64,000 nt of DNA from Colwellia psychrerythraea (GCF_000764185.1 NZ_JQEC01000044.1:124001-188000), one strand, 5' to 3'; shown: positions 8,986 through 17,804, numbered from the stretch's first letter. A program made the numbers and translations. Notes: generated by a model not told the origin, from the letters alone.

Positions 8986-9342
8986 TGGACTTAAAGTTAA
9001 GTAGTCAACATATAGGTAGATATCACTTGAACCACCAACCCCCCCATTACCGCAAACACCTCTAAATTGTACTTTTACTCCTGACATTTTAGCTGCGATT
9101 GCTGCTGAAAGTATCGCATCAGCGCCAACGGTAGAGCTTTTTAAAAAGGCAGTTGTCGCGTTTGGGCAATTACTAGAGCTCCAATTTCCATCTTCCGAGG
9201 TGAAATAATAATACGCATCATCCCCTGCTATTTGAATATCAATCTTTTTTATTTTTTCAACATTAGTCGTCGCTTTACTACCAAAACCAGCATTAGCCAT
9301 TGTTGATAGCAAAACCAAAACTGTTAAAAGTATTTTTTTCAT
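8980..9342 (-). CDS. small secreted protein, integron-cassette type
   Basis: A 120-residue protein with a signal peptide (residues 1-18, ending MANA) and a compact mature domain with two Cys (59 and 97) and a glycine-rich CGNGGVGGSS loop. The overall pattern (a VEKIKKIDI strand, DAYYYF, Cys in a short loop, ILSAAIAAKMSGVKVQF, then a second Cys) resembles small secreted proteins often found in Vibrio and Shewanella cassette arrays; that resemblance is from memory and gives no function. An attC-like site directly follows the stop codon, supporting origin as a gene cassette. Confidence 0.7.
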   Translation of the reverse strand: MKKILLTVLVLLSTMANAGFGSKATTNVEKIKKIDIQIAGDDAYYYFTSEDGNWSSSNCPNATTAFLKSSTVGADAILSAAIAAKMSGVKVQFRGVCGNGGVGGSSDIYLYVDYLTLSPI

Positions 9343-9542
9343 GTTTTCCCTTGAGTGACAATCGAATCTACGGACCGAAATATAACATATTATTATGTAG
9401 TCACCTCAGTAACATCATAAAAAATATTAGGAAGTATATGGAAAATAGACTTGAAGCTAACGTCGGCAAGGCACACAAAGTAACCTTGGCTTCATTAGTA
9501 CTTCAGTTAAGATCCCCCCCCCCAAGACTAAGAATCGCCACC

Positions 9543-10445
9543 TTAATTTTTCCCTGCAATAGCTTCAGCAGATAAAAACTCAGTAAGAAAGAGAACAAAG
9601 CGCTCGGCATCAACCGATAACGATGTTTGCTCTAAAGTCATGGCAATAACTTGGTAGTGCAGTGCTGGCACTACCGGCTTGATGGCAATATCGCCATAGG
9701 AAGTTGTGCGCGCAGAAAACTCGTCCATCACCGCGACCCCCGTACCTAAAGCAGCGAGATTTTTAGCGACTAAATAAGTTTGCGCTGTGATATTGGCGCT
9801 ATTTTTTGTCAGTGATTCTCTGGTAAATTCACGGTGAAATATATGTTCGAGCGGACCACTGTTTTCCATACTGATAATATTTTGTTCGGCGATCTCAGCC
9901 ATAGATACGGTATTTTTATCGGTCAAAGTATCTGGCGCACAGACACAAACACACTGCCCTTGGGTTAAATGAGTCTGTGTTGTACCTGGGTATGATTCAC
10001 CTTCAAATAAAATACCGATATCTTTGTCATGTGAGAATAGCGCCTTAACCACGTCTTGACTTTGATAGAGCTGAATTTCGAATTTCACATTGGGGTGTTG
10101 GAGCTGATATGCCTGCATAGCTCTGGGCAAAAATTCAATACCAATAGCGGGAATAGCGGCGATTCTAATTTTACCTGTGCCAGTATTTTTCAGGTTTTCT
10201 GACAACAGCTTCAGCTCGATAAGCTGCTTATTAATTTCGGCGGTTTTTTTATAGAGAATCTCAGCCTCGGGCGTGGCAATTAGTTTGCCATCAACACGAA
10301 TAAAAAGCTGATAACCAAGGTAGTGCTCAGCATTTTTCAATACCTTGCTTGCCGTTGGTTGGGTGATATGTAAATACCGCGCAGCAGCTGAGACAGAGCC
10401 TAGGCTGTAAATGGCATTAAATACTTCAATATGTCTGATTCGCAT
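9543..10445 (-). CDS. LysR-family transcriptional regulator
   Basis: A 300-residue protein. The N-terminal winged helix-turn-helix spans residues 1-60 (RHIEVFNAIYSLGSVSAAAR, then ITQPTASKVLKNAEHYLG), followed by a linker helix and a periplasmic-binding-protein-like effector domain (about residues 90-295). Length is standard for the family. It lies 88 bp downstream of a DmpA-type aminopeptidase gene on the same strand, so it may control or be co-transcribed with that gene. The intervening DNA holds short repeats of TTTTCTAATCTA (around 10490-10510). The inducer is unknown. Confidence 0.9.
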   Translation of the reverse strand: MRIRHIEVFNAIYSLGSVSAAARYLHITQPTASKVLKNAEHYLGYQLFIRVDGKLIATPEAEILYKKTAEINKQLIELKLLSENLKNTGTGKIRIAAIPAIGIEFLPRAMQAYQLQHPNVKFEIQLYQSQDVVKALFSHDKDIGILFEGESYPGTTQTHLTQGQCVCVCAPDTLTDKNTVSMAEIAEQNIISMENSGPLEHIFHREFTRESLTKNSANITAQTYLVAKNLAALGTGVAVMDEFSARTTSYGDIAIKPVVPALHYQVIAMTLEQTSLSVDAERFVLFLTEFLSAEAIAGKN

Positions 10446-10533
10446 CTATGTTCTTACCTGTCGTCTAATTCTATGCTCTAGCCTATTTTCTAATCTATTT
10501 TCTAATCTAGGGGTTGATTGTCGTTATAAAAAC

Positions 10534-11691
10534 TTAGAGTAAAGCTTTAACCTTATCTATTGGCAACTTATGGATGGTAACGCTTTTTCCCGAAATAACA
10601 TTTTTACTGGTTACTGTGGTGGCCATTAATAGCGAGTTATAAATTGCCTCTTCGGTTGCTTCAATGGTCGCTTGAAACAAGGGCGTCATTTTATTATTTG
10701 GCACTTCGGCAAAGCTGCTCATTTGATTTCGTCTACTTTTGGTACGCCTGACTTGTTCAGCAACAGAGAAACTGATGACATAATCACCACTGCCGTTACT
10801 CATTGAGCTACCTGTACGCGCTAATCCGGTCATCGCTCTAGTGGCTAAGCGTTTTAAATTACGGTCTGAAAGCGGCGCATCGGTCGCCACTACCATCATA
10901 ATTGAGCCATCGGCTGAGTCGTTATTAATCTTGCCCTTTAAATAATACTGGCCCAGATTTTTACCGACTTCTACGCCATTCATTTGTAAAATCCCGCCGT
11001 AATTACTTTGCACCAATACACCAACGGTGTAACCACCTAAAGATTGAGGGAGCACTCTTGAAGATGTGCCAATACCGCCTTTCCAACCAAACGCAACGGT
11101 GCCAGTTCCGGCGCCAACTGTGCCTTCTTTTACTATGCCTGTTTTAGCATTATCGAGCGCTTGTTTGAACATATTGCTGGTAAGATGCTGACCACGAATA
11201 TCATTTAATTTACTATCGTTGGTTTCGCCAACAATGGGATTTACCGAACGTACTTTTTCGTTGCCTGGCTGTGCTAATGTCCATTGCACTATCGCATTGG
11301 CGGCATTACCTACGTTGAGAGTATTGGTTAGTAAAATCGGCGTTTCTATTTCACCAAGTTCGCTCACTTGGCTATACCCCGTCATTTTGCCAAAACCATT
11401 ACCAATAACCATGGCTGCAGGCACTTTGTTTTGATAAATATTACCGCTATGAGGAAGAACAGCAGTGGCACCCGTGCGAATAGAGTCACCTTTAATTAAG
11501 GTGAAATGGCCAACGCTAACGCCTGTCACATCGGTTATGGCGTTCAATTTACCCGTTGGTAGAATACCCGGACTTATGCCCAAATCTCTAGCGCGTATTT
11601 GTTGCTCTTGTGCCGAAACTTTAATAACTAGGCTAGGCAAGCTTATACAAGTAATCGCCAAGATTAATAGCGATTTTGTGCGTATTTTCAT
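10534..11691 (-). CDS. P1 family (S58, DmpA-like) aminopeptidase, exported
   Basis: A 385-residue protein with an N-terminal signal peptide (residues 1-27, cleavage near VSA). DmpA/BapA family features are in order: ITDVTGVSVGH (52-62), GNGFGKMTG (97-105), a KGGIGTSSR loop (204-212), TVGVLVQSNYG (222-232), DGSIMMVVATDAPL (261-274) and GSSMSNGSGDYVI (294-306). In this family the enzyme cleaves itself before a Ser that becomes the N-terminal nucleophile; by alignment from memory this is Gly262-Ser263 here, with Ser301 and Asp303 where BapA has Ser and Glu. It would release N-terminal amino acids (possibly D- or beta-amino acids) from peptides in the periplasm. The LysR gene follows on the same strand. 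Confidence 0.88.
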   Translation of the reverse strand: MKIRTKSLLILAITCISLPSLVIKVSAQEQQIRARDLGISPGILPTGKLNAITDVTGVSVGHFTLIKGDSIRTGATAVLPHSGNIYQNKVPAAMVIGNGFGKMTGYSQVSELGEIETPILLTNTLNVGNAANAIVQWTLAQPGNEKVRSVNPIVGETNDSKLNDIRGQHLTSNMFKQALDNAKTGIVKEGTVGAGTGTVAFGWKGGIGTSSRVLPQSLGGYTVGVLVQSNYGGILQMNGVEVGKNLGQYYLKGKINNDSADGSIMMVVATDAPLSDRNLKRLATRAMTGLARTGSSMSNGSGDYVISFSVAEQVRRTKSRRNQMSSFAEVPNNKMTPLFQATIEATEEAIYNSLLMATTVTSKNVISGKSVTIHKLPIDKVKALL

Positions 11692-11827
11692 TTATTTATA
11701 TCCATATCAGAGCCGGTTTGCCTATTCTTTACTATTCATTAGTTCACGCTAACAGCTTAGCGTTTTAAAGCAATTGAGAAGATGATTAAAGATGTAGCAA
11801 AGAGATTACTCAATAGTAATCGAAAAA

Positions 11828-11853
11828 TAATAGCCTCGGTGTTGAGGCTATTT
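11828..11853 (-). terminator. Rho-independent terminator
   Basis: Arms AATAGCCTC and GAGGCTATT around GGTGTT; on the minus strand the stem is followed by ATTTTT. It sits 20 bp past the stop of the small lipoprotein gene ending at 11873. Confidence 0.75.
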
Positions 11854-11872
11854 GGTATAATTTAGGTTTATG

Positions 11873-12103
11873 CTATCTTCTGGTGCGAGACGGTCTTGAT
11901 CTAGATCTGTGTTGTCTTGGTGGCCTAACAACTACCACACTGGTATGTCGAGGATAACCGGCACCATAATACATAGGATAACCTCCTCCCATGCCCATGC
12001 CATAACTCATTGAGCCGCTAACATGGGTGTTTTCACAACCTGATAACGTAATGCCAGCCAGAAAAACACTAAGTGCGATAAAAGTAATTTTAATCAATTT
12101 CAT
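11873..12103 (-). CDS. small Arg/Gly-rich lipoprotein
   Basis: A 76-residue protein with a lipoprotein signal (hydrophobic residues 6-20, lipobox LSGC, Cys23). The mature part has a Gly/Met/Tyr-rich stretch (MGMGGGYPMYYGAGYP) and an Arg-rich tail ending SRPSRTRR. Its ATG overlaps the stop of the VOC-protein gene (TAATG at 12103), so it is the second gene of that operon. The basic tail could bind nucleic acid, peptidoglycan or LPS phosphates; that is speculation. The function is unknown. Confidence 0.7.
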   Translation of the reverse strand: MKLIKITFIALSVFLAGITLSGCENTHVSGSMSYGMGMGGGYPMYYGAGYPRHTSVVVVRPPRQHRSRSRPSRTRR

Positions 12104-12951
12104 TATTCACTCTCCTGCTCAGTTAAGCCTAGAAAGGCGCCGTTAGGATCGGCAATAATGGCCAAGGCATCACCTTCTGGTTGATGAATAATTTCAGCGC
12201 CGTTTTTTACCGCTGTCGCTAAAGTCTTGGCTAAATTTTCTACTTCAACAAAGTTAACCCAGCGATCACGCTGCTCAAAAGCCGCTGGCAATTTAACAAT
12301 GCTGGCTTGTATTTCATCTTGTTGTATTAAATAAAGACTACTTTGCTGTGGTGCTACTTTTTCAATACTGTAATTAAAGCTACTTTGATAGAAGGTGGCG
12401 GCCTTTTGGATATCGACACTAAATAGCTGTGCCCAATCCCACTTATTACTGATTTTTTGATGAACTTTATTGTTTTCATTTAAATCAAGCAGCGCAATTA
12501 CGCCACCTTGTGGATCGGCAATTACTGCACGTTTGCCATAAAGTGCAAAATCATGTGCTTGCATAAGAATAGTTGCTTTATTTTGACTTGCTCTATCGAC
12601 ATTAGCTTGCACATCATTTGTGGCAATACTACCAATCCAAAGGGCATTATCGGTTTTATTACGCTCTGCAGAACGGCCTAAAACACCCGCAATGGGCTGT
12701 TCGCCATCATAAAGTATGTGATATTTAGCGCTATTTTTACCAAATTTTTTTACTGTCCAAGCAAAAGTCTTGGTATAAAAATCGAGTGACGCGTTAACAT
12801 CACCCGTATATAAGTCGGCCCAAACCAGGCTGCCGAGTTGTGCTTGCATAGCTACCTGCTCTGTCGGCTGCACGGGTTCAGCAGCGACAAAAGTAGTAGA
12901 TAGTATCAGTGGAAAAAGCAAAGCCAGCCCATACTTACTTATTGTTTTCAT
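12103..12951 (-). CDS. exported VOC-family (glyoxalase/bleomycin-resistance fold) protein
   Basis: Starts at MKTISKYGLALLFPLILS (ATG 12949-12951, with AGAGGGA upstream), giving 282 residues with a signal peptide ending FVAAEP. An upstream extension of the frame lacks a ribosome site and would hide the signal. Two VOC modules follow: residues ~40-155 (GSLVWADLYTGDVNASLDFY ... VIADPQGGVIALLDL) and ~160-280 (WDWAQLFSVDIQKAATFYQ ... AIIADPNGAFLGLTE). This tandem layout is typical of VOC proteins annotated as glyoxalases. A periplasmic location is unusual, and metal ligands cannot be assigned with certainty. The downstream lipoprotein gene overlaps the stop. Confidence 0.82.
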   Translation of the reverse strand: MKTISKYGLALLFPLILSTTFVAAEPVQPTEQVAMQAQLGSLVWADLYTGDVNASLDFYTKTFAWTVKKFGKNSAKYHILYDGEQPIAGVLGRSAERNKTDNALWIGSIATNDVQANVDRASQNKATILMQAHDFALYGKRAVIADPQGGVIALLDLNENNKVHQKISNKWDWAQLFSVDIQKAATFYQSSFNYSIEKVAPQQSSLYLIQQDEIQASIVKLPAAFEQRDRWVNFVEVENLAKTLATAVKNGAEIIHQPEGDALAIIADPNGAFLGLTEQESE

Positions 12952-13138
12952 TATATTATTTCCCTCTAAAAATGTTACTTGATTGTACGTTGTTTTATCA
13001 ACAAGTCTATATTTTAGCCAGTAACAAAAATACGGTTTGTCGCTTTTGTTCAATCTTTGCTGTGAGCAAGGGCTTAATATTCACCGCATAGCAGAATGAG
13101 ATTTAAATCACTCTCCAATCATTAAGCAGGTACAGACC

Positions 13139-13969
13139 ATGTTAGCCATTAAAAAAATTGTTTCACTCAACGAATTGAATGCACTAAAAGCTACATACTT
13201 TACCCAGTCGACCGCGCCGTTAGATGGTATGTGGCATTTTGCTTTTGTGCCTATGGCTACACATTTTGGCTTCTATATTAATACCACCTTGCTAGGCTTT
13301 TGCTGTATTAATGAAGAAGGCTATATGCTGCAATTTTATCTACAGCCAAATGCTGAAACTAACGCAAAAAAACTTTTTACCTTAATTGCCCAACAAAACA
13401 GTAAAGTCATTGGCAAAGTGAAAGGTGCTTTTGTCAGTACTGCAGAGCCGAGTTATTTGTCTTTATGTTTAGATAACTCAACAACCTTTACTGTGAATGC
13501 ATTGATGTACCAACAAGCGCTAGAAAAATCAGTTATTCCCAGTGAAGCCATTGAGCCAATTGCAATGCAGCAAGTGGCAGAGCAGCAGCTTGCCGAGCTA
13601 GTAGAGTTTGCCATGGCAGCTATTGGCGCACCACAAGAATGGCTAAGCGGTTATTATCATAATTTAATTAAACGAAATGAGCTTTTTGCTTATTGGCATA
13701 AGGGTGAATTGTTAGCGGCAGGAGAATGTCGACTGTTCGACCATTACCAAACAGAGTATGCTGAATTAGGAATGATTGTTGCTAAATCCGCACGTGGCCA
13801 AGGTATGGCAAAAAGAGTATTACATTATTTAAAAACACACGCAGAACAACAAGGCTTACAAGCTATTTGCTCTACTGAAAGCAGTAATATTGCCGCACAA
13901 AAAGCCATTACTAGTGCTGGTTTTGTTGCAGATAATCGAATTGTACAATTTGAATTCACCTCCTCTTAA
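13139..13969 (+). CDS. GNAT-family N-acetyltransferase
   Basis: A 276-residue protein. The C-terminal half (about residues 140-272) is a GNAT domain: ELGMIVAKSARGQGMAKRVL contains the acetyl-CoA-binding R/Q-x-x-G-x-G/A loop (ARGQGMA), and SSNIAAQKAITSAGFVADN is the usual C-terminal helix. The N-terminal 130 residues look like a second, degenerate GNAT-like fold (HFGFYINTTLLGFCCINEEG). The acceptor substrate is unknown. It is a single gene transcribed away from the VOC operon. Confidence 0.82.
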   Translation: MLAIKKIVSLNELNALKATYFTQSTAPLDGMWHFAFVPMATHFGFYINTTLLGFCCINEEGYMLQFYLQPNAETNAKKLFTLIAQQNSKVIGKVKGAFVSTAEPSYLSLCLDNSTTFTVNALMYQQALEKSVIPSEAIEPIAMQQVAEQQLAELVEFAMAAIGAPQEWLSGYYHNLIKRNELFAYWHKGELLAAGECRLFDHYQTEYAELGMIVAKSARGQGMAKRVLHYLKTHAEQQGLQAICSTESSNIAAQKAITSAGFVADNRIVQFEFTSS

Positions 13970-14270
13970 ACCAGTTAGTCAGAGGATATTTCATACCTTT
14001 TTGATTAAGTTTGTTCCCATTCAGAGCTTGTCAGCGGTTTGAGAACAAATTGAATTTTTTACATTATAGTTATTCTATATGAAAGAAGTTCATTGCGGTT
14101 ATCGAATTGCTGACAATCTCCCGAAGGGCAAGTTTAAAAGGCTTACATGCTGCGTTATTGATTTTGACAAGAGAATAACCATTCTCTTCAATCAATGCCT
14201 TGCCTCTAAGCCTTTTAATTCTCGCTGAGTGAGCAGAAACTTAGTCAAGATGGTATTATTGGAGAGTGTG
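13970..14270. other. intergenic region with a long inverted-repeat element
   Basis: About 300 bp without a gene. Its right part is the palindromic element at 14131-14220. The left part shows nothing beyond AT-rich DNA that probably carries the promoter of the AraC gene. Confidence 0.5.
14131..14220. repeat. interrupted palindromic element (MITE- or REP-like)
   Basis: Outer arms TTTAAAAGGCTTA and TAAGCCTTTTAA enclose TGCTGCGTTATTGATTTT ... CAAGAGAAT-AACC-ATTCTCTT ... CAATCAATGCCTTGCC, so the whole can fold as one long imperfect hairpin. The TGCGTTATTGA / CAATGCCTTGC pair belongs, as I remember it, to a palindromic intergenic repeat family common in Alteromonadales genomes. Confidence 0.6.
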
Positions 14271-15122
14271 ATGATTCGTTGGTTAAAACCACCCTGTTCA
14301 TCAAAGGTTGCTAAATATATCGAATGTTATTGGTATCTTGAAAGAGATGCTAATAACGATAATATTGAGCGGCCCAAACTTAATCCTGATCCCGCTGCAC
14401 ATTTAATATTATTACCCGCAGAGCAAAGTTATCATTATGAAAGGCAAAATGAGCTAAACAATAAGGTATCACAGGGCAAGGGCAGCCACTTACTGTACCC
14501 GTATTGTAAAACCATTGAATTAGAGCACACTAAAACATTTGCGTGTATTGGCATTAAGTTCAAAGTTGGCGCTTTGTATTCGTTACAGCAGCTCAATTTT
14601 ACCCCTGCACTGCTAGATACTATTCAGCCAATAAACATTAAAAATATTCTTGGCGCTACCGATATAAATGAATCTCAGTTACTTGCCCAAGCCAGTTCAT
14701 CCGCTGATCAGTGCTGCGCTATGTTAGATGAATTATTAACGCCTTGGTTTGCTCATTGCCTTGAAGATAAATACAGCGAACTCACCAGACGGGCACTGCC
14801 TTTATTGGCAGATACCGCAATCAACAAACTAGGTGAAGCTTTATTCTGCTCACAACGTACTTTAGAACGCAGTTTTTTAAAAGTAACCGGAATAACACTT
14901 AAACAATGCCAATCAATGAACAGATTAGAAGCCATTTTAGAATATCTTTATCAACGTAAACAAAGTGACATTGATTGGGTCGATATTGCTTATCAATTTG
15001 GCTTTAGCGATCAACCGCACTTGATTCGCTATTTAAAGAAACAAATAGGCTTAACACCGCAAGATTATGCCAAGCAAAGAGGCTTCACCATTGACCTATA
15101 TGGTGGTGTAGTAGAAACATAA
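14271..15122 (+). CDS. AraC-family transcriptional regulator (DUF6597-type N-terminal domain)
   Basis: Starts at ATG 14271, six bases after GGAG; the frame runs upstream only to a GTG. The protein has 283 residues. The N-terminal ~150 residues (YIECYWYLERDANND ... NPDPAAHLILLP ... GIKFKVGALYSL) match the sensor domain common in AraC proteins annotated DUF6597. The C-terminal ~100 residues carry the two AraC helix-turn-helix motifs (LGEALFCSQRTLERSFLKVT and VDIAYQFGFSDQPHLIRYLK). The target genes are unknown. A palindromic element lies just upstream. Confidence 0.87.
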   Translation: MIRWLKPPCSSKVAKYIECYWYLERDANNDNIERPKLNPDPAAHLILLPAEQSYHYERQNELNNKVSQGKGSHLLYPYCKTIELEHTKTFACIGIKFKVGALYSLQQLNFTPALLDTIQPINIKNILGATDINESQLLAQASSSADQCCAMLDELLTPWFAHCLEDKYSELTRRALPLLADTAINKLGEALFCSQRTLERSFLKVTGITLKQCQSMNRLEAILEYLYQRKQSDIDWVDIAYQFGFSDQPHLIRYLKKQIGLTPQDYAKQRGFTIDLYGGVVET

Positions 15123-15247
15123 ATATGCAAGATTAATTAACCTATTTTTAACTGAAAAAAGTTAATGTTTTTTTCGTTTCTAGCTTCACTATCTGCTAAT
15201 TTAGTACTAATTTCAAAGGAGCACTAAATTACTAAATAGGCTCCTAC

Positions 15248-16684
15248 ATGAAAAAATCTCTGTTAGTATTATTGCCACTGTCACTGATAGCGGTTAGCTG
15301 TGGCTTAACAGCCCCAACACTTGAACAAGCCCCAGCAGCGATAGCGGTTAATGCGCCTGCCAAACCCCAAAATGAAGATCTTTCAACTAACTTCACGATT
15401 GTTAAAACTGATACTTCTCAAGAAGAGCTTAACGATAACGTAATTTCGAAAAAAGATTTTGTTGTGCAAGAGAATGCGCGAGTAGTGATCAGTGTGCCGA
15501 TTGAATTACAACGCAAAGAAAAAAATAGAGAGTTAAAAAATAAACTTCGTAACAGTAATTGGCGCAGTAATCAGGTACAAAATAATAGAGATTTAGCCGA
15601 AAGTGAATCATTGAAGTTGAATCAAGCCGATGTCGCCTTTAGTACCGCTGAATACTTTAACAAAGCCGAACAAGAAATTGAAAAGTCTCTGTTGCGTAAA
15701 TCTTTTACCGTTATGGATAGATCTAAATTTGAAGCAGAGCTACGTGATCGCCGTGAGAAAAAATCTGATAAAAATAATAGTAAAGCCTTAGACGCTGAAG
15801 TCAGTCGTTTGCGTAAGCAAAATAAAAATGGCTTGATTTCAGATCAAGATTTAATTGGTGAAATGGAAGCTGCTGAAAACCGTTATGCCATTGATTCATC
15901 AGGTAGTACTCGTGAAGCGGGTGATAATGAATTAGTCGATATTTCTGAACTTATTCGCGCCGCTCAAGAAGGTAAAAACCAAGCAGATTACATTTTACAA
16001 GTTAACAGTTTTGATATTAACCCAATATCAGATCGCCAGTTGTACATAGCCGAGCAAGATGAAGTACAAACGCTCTTTACTGAACATCCTGGCTTAATCG
16101 ATGCTATGTACGAAAAACAAGTTGCAACCATTACTCAACCTGGTTTTTTTGGCTATTTAAATGCTAAATTAATTGATGTGAAAACGGGTGCTATTGTCTG
16201 GGTAGGGGAACATAGAGTTGAGTCACAAAACGTTACTGATATCCGGGTAAAAATGACAATGTCTCGTCAAGTGTCAAATGATACTAATATCCAGCGCTTG
16301 GTTAGCCGATTTAATACTAATGTTAAGAAAAAACACAGTGAACTAAACTACTTATCAACGTCTGCACACGATAAAAATATTGATAAAAACGAGCAAGCAC
16401 GCCGTGTATCAACTTATAATAGTTCTTTAGCGCAATACAAGCAGTTAATTAGCAATGTACCTGAACTACCAGAGTGGCAATATAGTTATAGTGTTGCTGA
16501 ACCCAATATTACTCCAAATTTCCCATCAGAATTTGAATTGAAACAAATTCAAAAAACCAGTAACGACTCACAAAAAAATCATAATGCCTTTTTACGGTTA
16601 AAAGACCGTTTGGGTAGGCATCAATCTAAAATTGCTAAAATGGTTTCAAAAGAGCTGATCGCCACCATTCCATCAGCGGAATAA
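15248..16684 (+). CDS. lipoprotein with CsgG-like features
   Basis: A 478-residue protein with a lipoprotein signal (MKKSLLVLLPLSLIAVSCG; Cys18). It contains several traits of the CsgG/GNA1162 fold: FTVMDRSKFEAELRDR (about 152-168), a Gln/Lys-rich helical insert (about 170-230), ADYILQVNSFDI (about 252-263) and GYLNAKLIDVKTGAIVWVGEH (about 306-326). A low-complexity, charged segment precedes the C-terminus. I infer a periplasmic-face outer-membrane lipoprotein, perhaps a secretion or envelope-assembly component, but no curli genes are nearby. It is monocistronic and followed by a strong terminator. Confidence 0.7.
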   Translation: MKKSLLVLLPLSLIAVSCGLTAPTLEQAPAAIAVNAPAKPQNEDLSTNFTIVKTDTSQEELNDNVISKKDFVVQENARVVISVPIELQRKEKNRELKNKLRNSNWRSNQVQNNRDLAESESLKLNQADVAFSTAEYFNKAEQEIEKSLLRKSFTVMDRSKFEAELRDRREKKSDKNNSKALDAEVSRLRKQNKNGLISDQDLIGEMEAAENRYAIDSSGSTREAGDNELVDISELIRAAQEGKNQADYILQVNSFDINPISDRQLYIAEQDEVQTLFTEHPGLIDAMYEKQVATITQPGFFGYLNAKLIDVKTGAIVWVGEHRVESQNVTDIRVKMTMSRQVSNDTNIQRLVSRFNTNVKKKHSELNYLSTSAHDKNIDKNEQARRVSTYNSSLAQYKQLISNVPELPEWQYSYSVAEPNITPNFPSEFELKQIQKTSNDSQKNHNAFLRLKDRLGRHQSKIAKMVSKELIATIPSAE

Positions 16685-16703
16685 CTTCAAATTAAACACA
16701 AAT

Positions 16704-16748
16704 GAATAAAGGCGCTAAGTTAACCACTTAAGCGCCTTTATTTATTTG
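16704..16748. terminator. bidirectional Rho-independent terminator
   Basis: Arms AAATAAAGGCGCTAAG and CTTAAGCGCCTTTATTTATTT around TTAACCA, between the convergent lipoprotein and LysR genes. T-runs follow on both strands. Confidence 0.85.
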
Positions 16749-16816
16749 TGTTTATTTATTTACGCTAATTATTCACTAACCTTATTTTAGCCACACTACC
16801 GATAAAATCTCTGCCT

Positions 16817-17719
16817 TTAAATACTGCTCCACTCCATCATGGCCTCAACAAATGCTTTCGCTTTAGCAGGTTGGCCGCTTCTACTTGGATAAACTAAATA
16901 AACTGCGGTACTGGGCAAGGAAACCTGATCAAATAACTGTACCAGCTCCCCGGATTTAATATGGGGCAACACCATGTTTTTCGGCACAACAGCAAAACCA
17001 ATATGCTGTTTGACAGCTTGAATAACATTGCCCATATTATTTATTAAAAAGCGTGGTTCAAAGACAACCCTCTTATCTTGCCAAGTGATATGCGGGGTGA
17101 GAATGTTATAAGTATTTTCACCCTCACTTAGTAAAGCAATATTATCTAATGAGCTCAGTTGTTCTATATCTTTGATGACTGGTTGAGCCGCTAAATATTC
17201 TTTACTGGCCACAATGATCCAATCAGACTGATGAATTTTTCTAAATATAAAACTACTATCCACCACATCGTGATCACCAAAGAGTATGGCTAAATCAAAG
17301 TTATCGGTTAGCAAGTCAGGGGATTTTGACGTTTGGATTATCTCAAGTTGAACTTTAGGGTGCTCTTTCAGAAACTTAGGAATAACATTTTTAAGTAATA
17401 CTTCCGCCATATTTTGCGGGATAGAGACACGCAATAAACCTTGTGGAGTTTCGCTTAACTCATTGATAAATTGCTCACCTTTGTCTAACTGCTCTAATGC
17501 CGCTAGACAATACGATAAGTATTGCTCTCCCGCTTCGGTCAAACTTACCTTGCGAGTAGTCCTTTGCAATAAACGAATGTTTAAGCGTTGTTCAAGTTGC
17601 GATACTTTAGCGCTCACCGTCGACTTCTCTATTTTTAGTACTTCCGCCGCTTTGGTAAAACTTTTCAAATTAGCAACTGAGACAAAAATACGAATTTGGT
17701 TTAAATCATTGTTCGCCAT
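16817..17719 (-). CDS. LysR-family transcriptional regulator
   Basis: A 300-residue protein starting MANNDLNQIRIF (ATG 17717-17719; the frame reaches a TTG three codons earlier, not used). The winged HTH (residues 4-62: SFTKAAEVLKIEKSTVSAKV, LNIRLLQRTTRKVSLTEAG) is followed by a standard effector domain. It belongs to the CrgA-like subgroup by the RLLQRTTRKVSLT motif. It is divergent from a cytochrome b561 gene with an 85-bp shared intergenic region, so it very likely regulates that gene; this arrangement is common in proteobacteria. Confidence 0.9.
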   Translation of the reverse strand: MANNDLNQIRIFVSVANLKSFTKAAEVLKIEKSTVSAKVSQLEQRLNIRLLQRTTRKVSLTEAGEQYLSYCLAALEQLDKGEQFINELSETPQGLLRVSIPQNMAEVLLKNVIPKFLKEHPKVQLEIIQTSKSPDLLTDNFDLAILFGDHDVVDSSFIFRKIHQSDWIIVASKEYLAAQPVIKDIEQLSSLDNIALLSEGENTYNILTPHITWQDKRVVFEPRFLINNMGNVIQAVKQHIGFAVVPKNMVLPHIKSGELVQLFDQVSLPSTAVYLVYPSRSGQPAKAKAFVEAMMEWSSI

Positions 17720-17804
17720 AAAAAACAATCTTTTGATAAATAGGCTGATTATTAATTATTAAACAATAGTTATAGTTCGCCAAGATATTTTTAGGAGCAA
17801 AGAC

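Noticed and set aside
9300-9575. 91-codon plus-strand frame
   Set aside because: It overlaps the start of the secreted orphan gene and the end of the LysR gene on the other strand and includes a poly-C tract at 9514-9523; low-complexity shadow.
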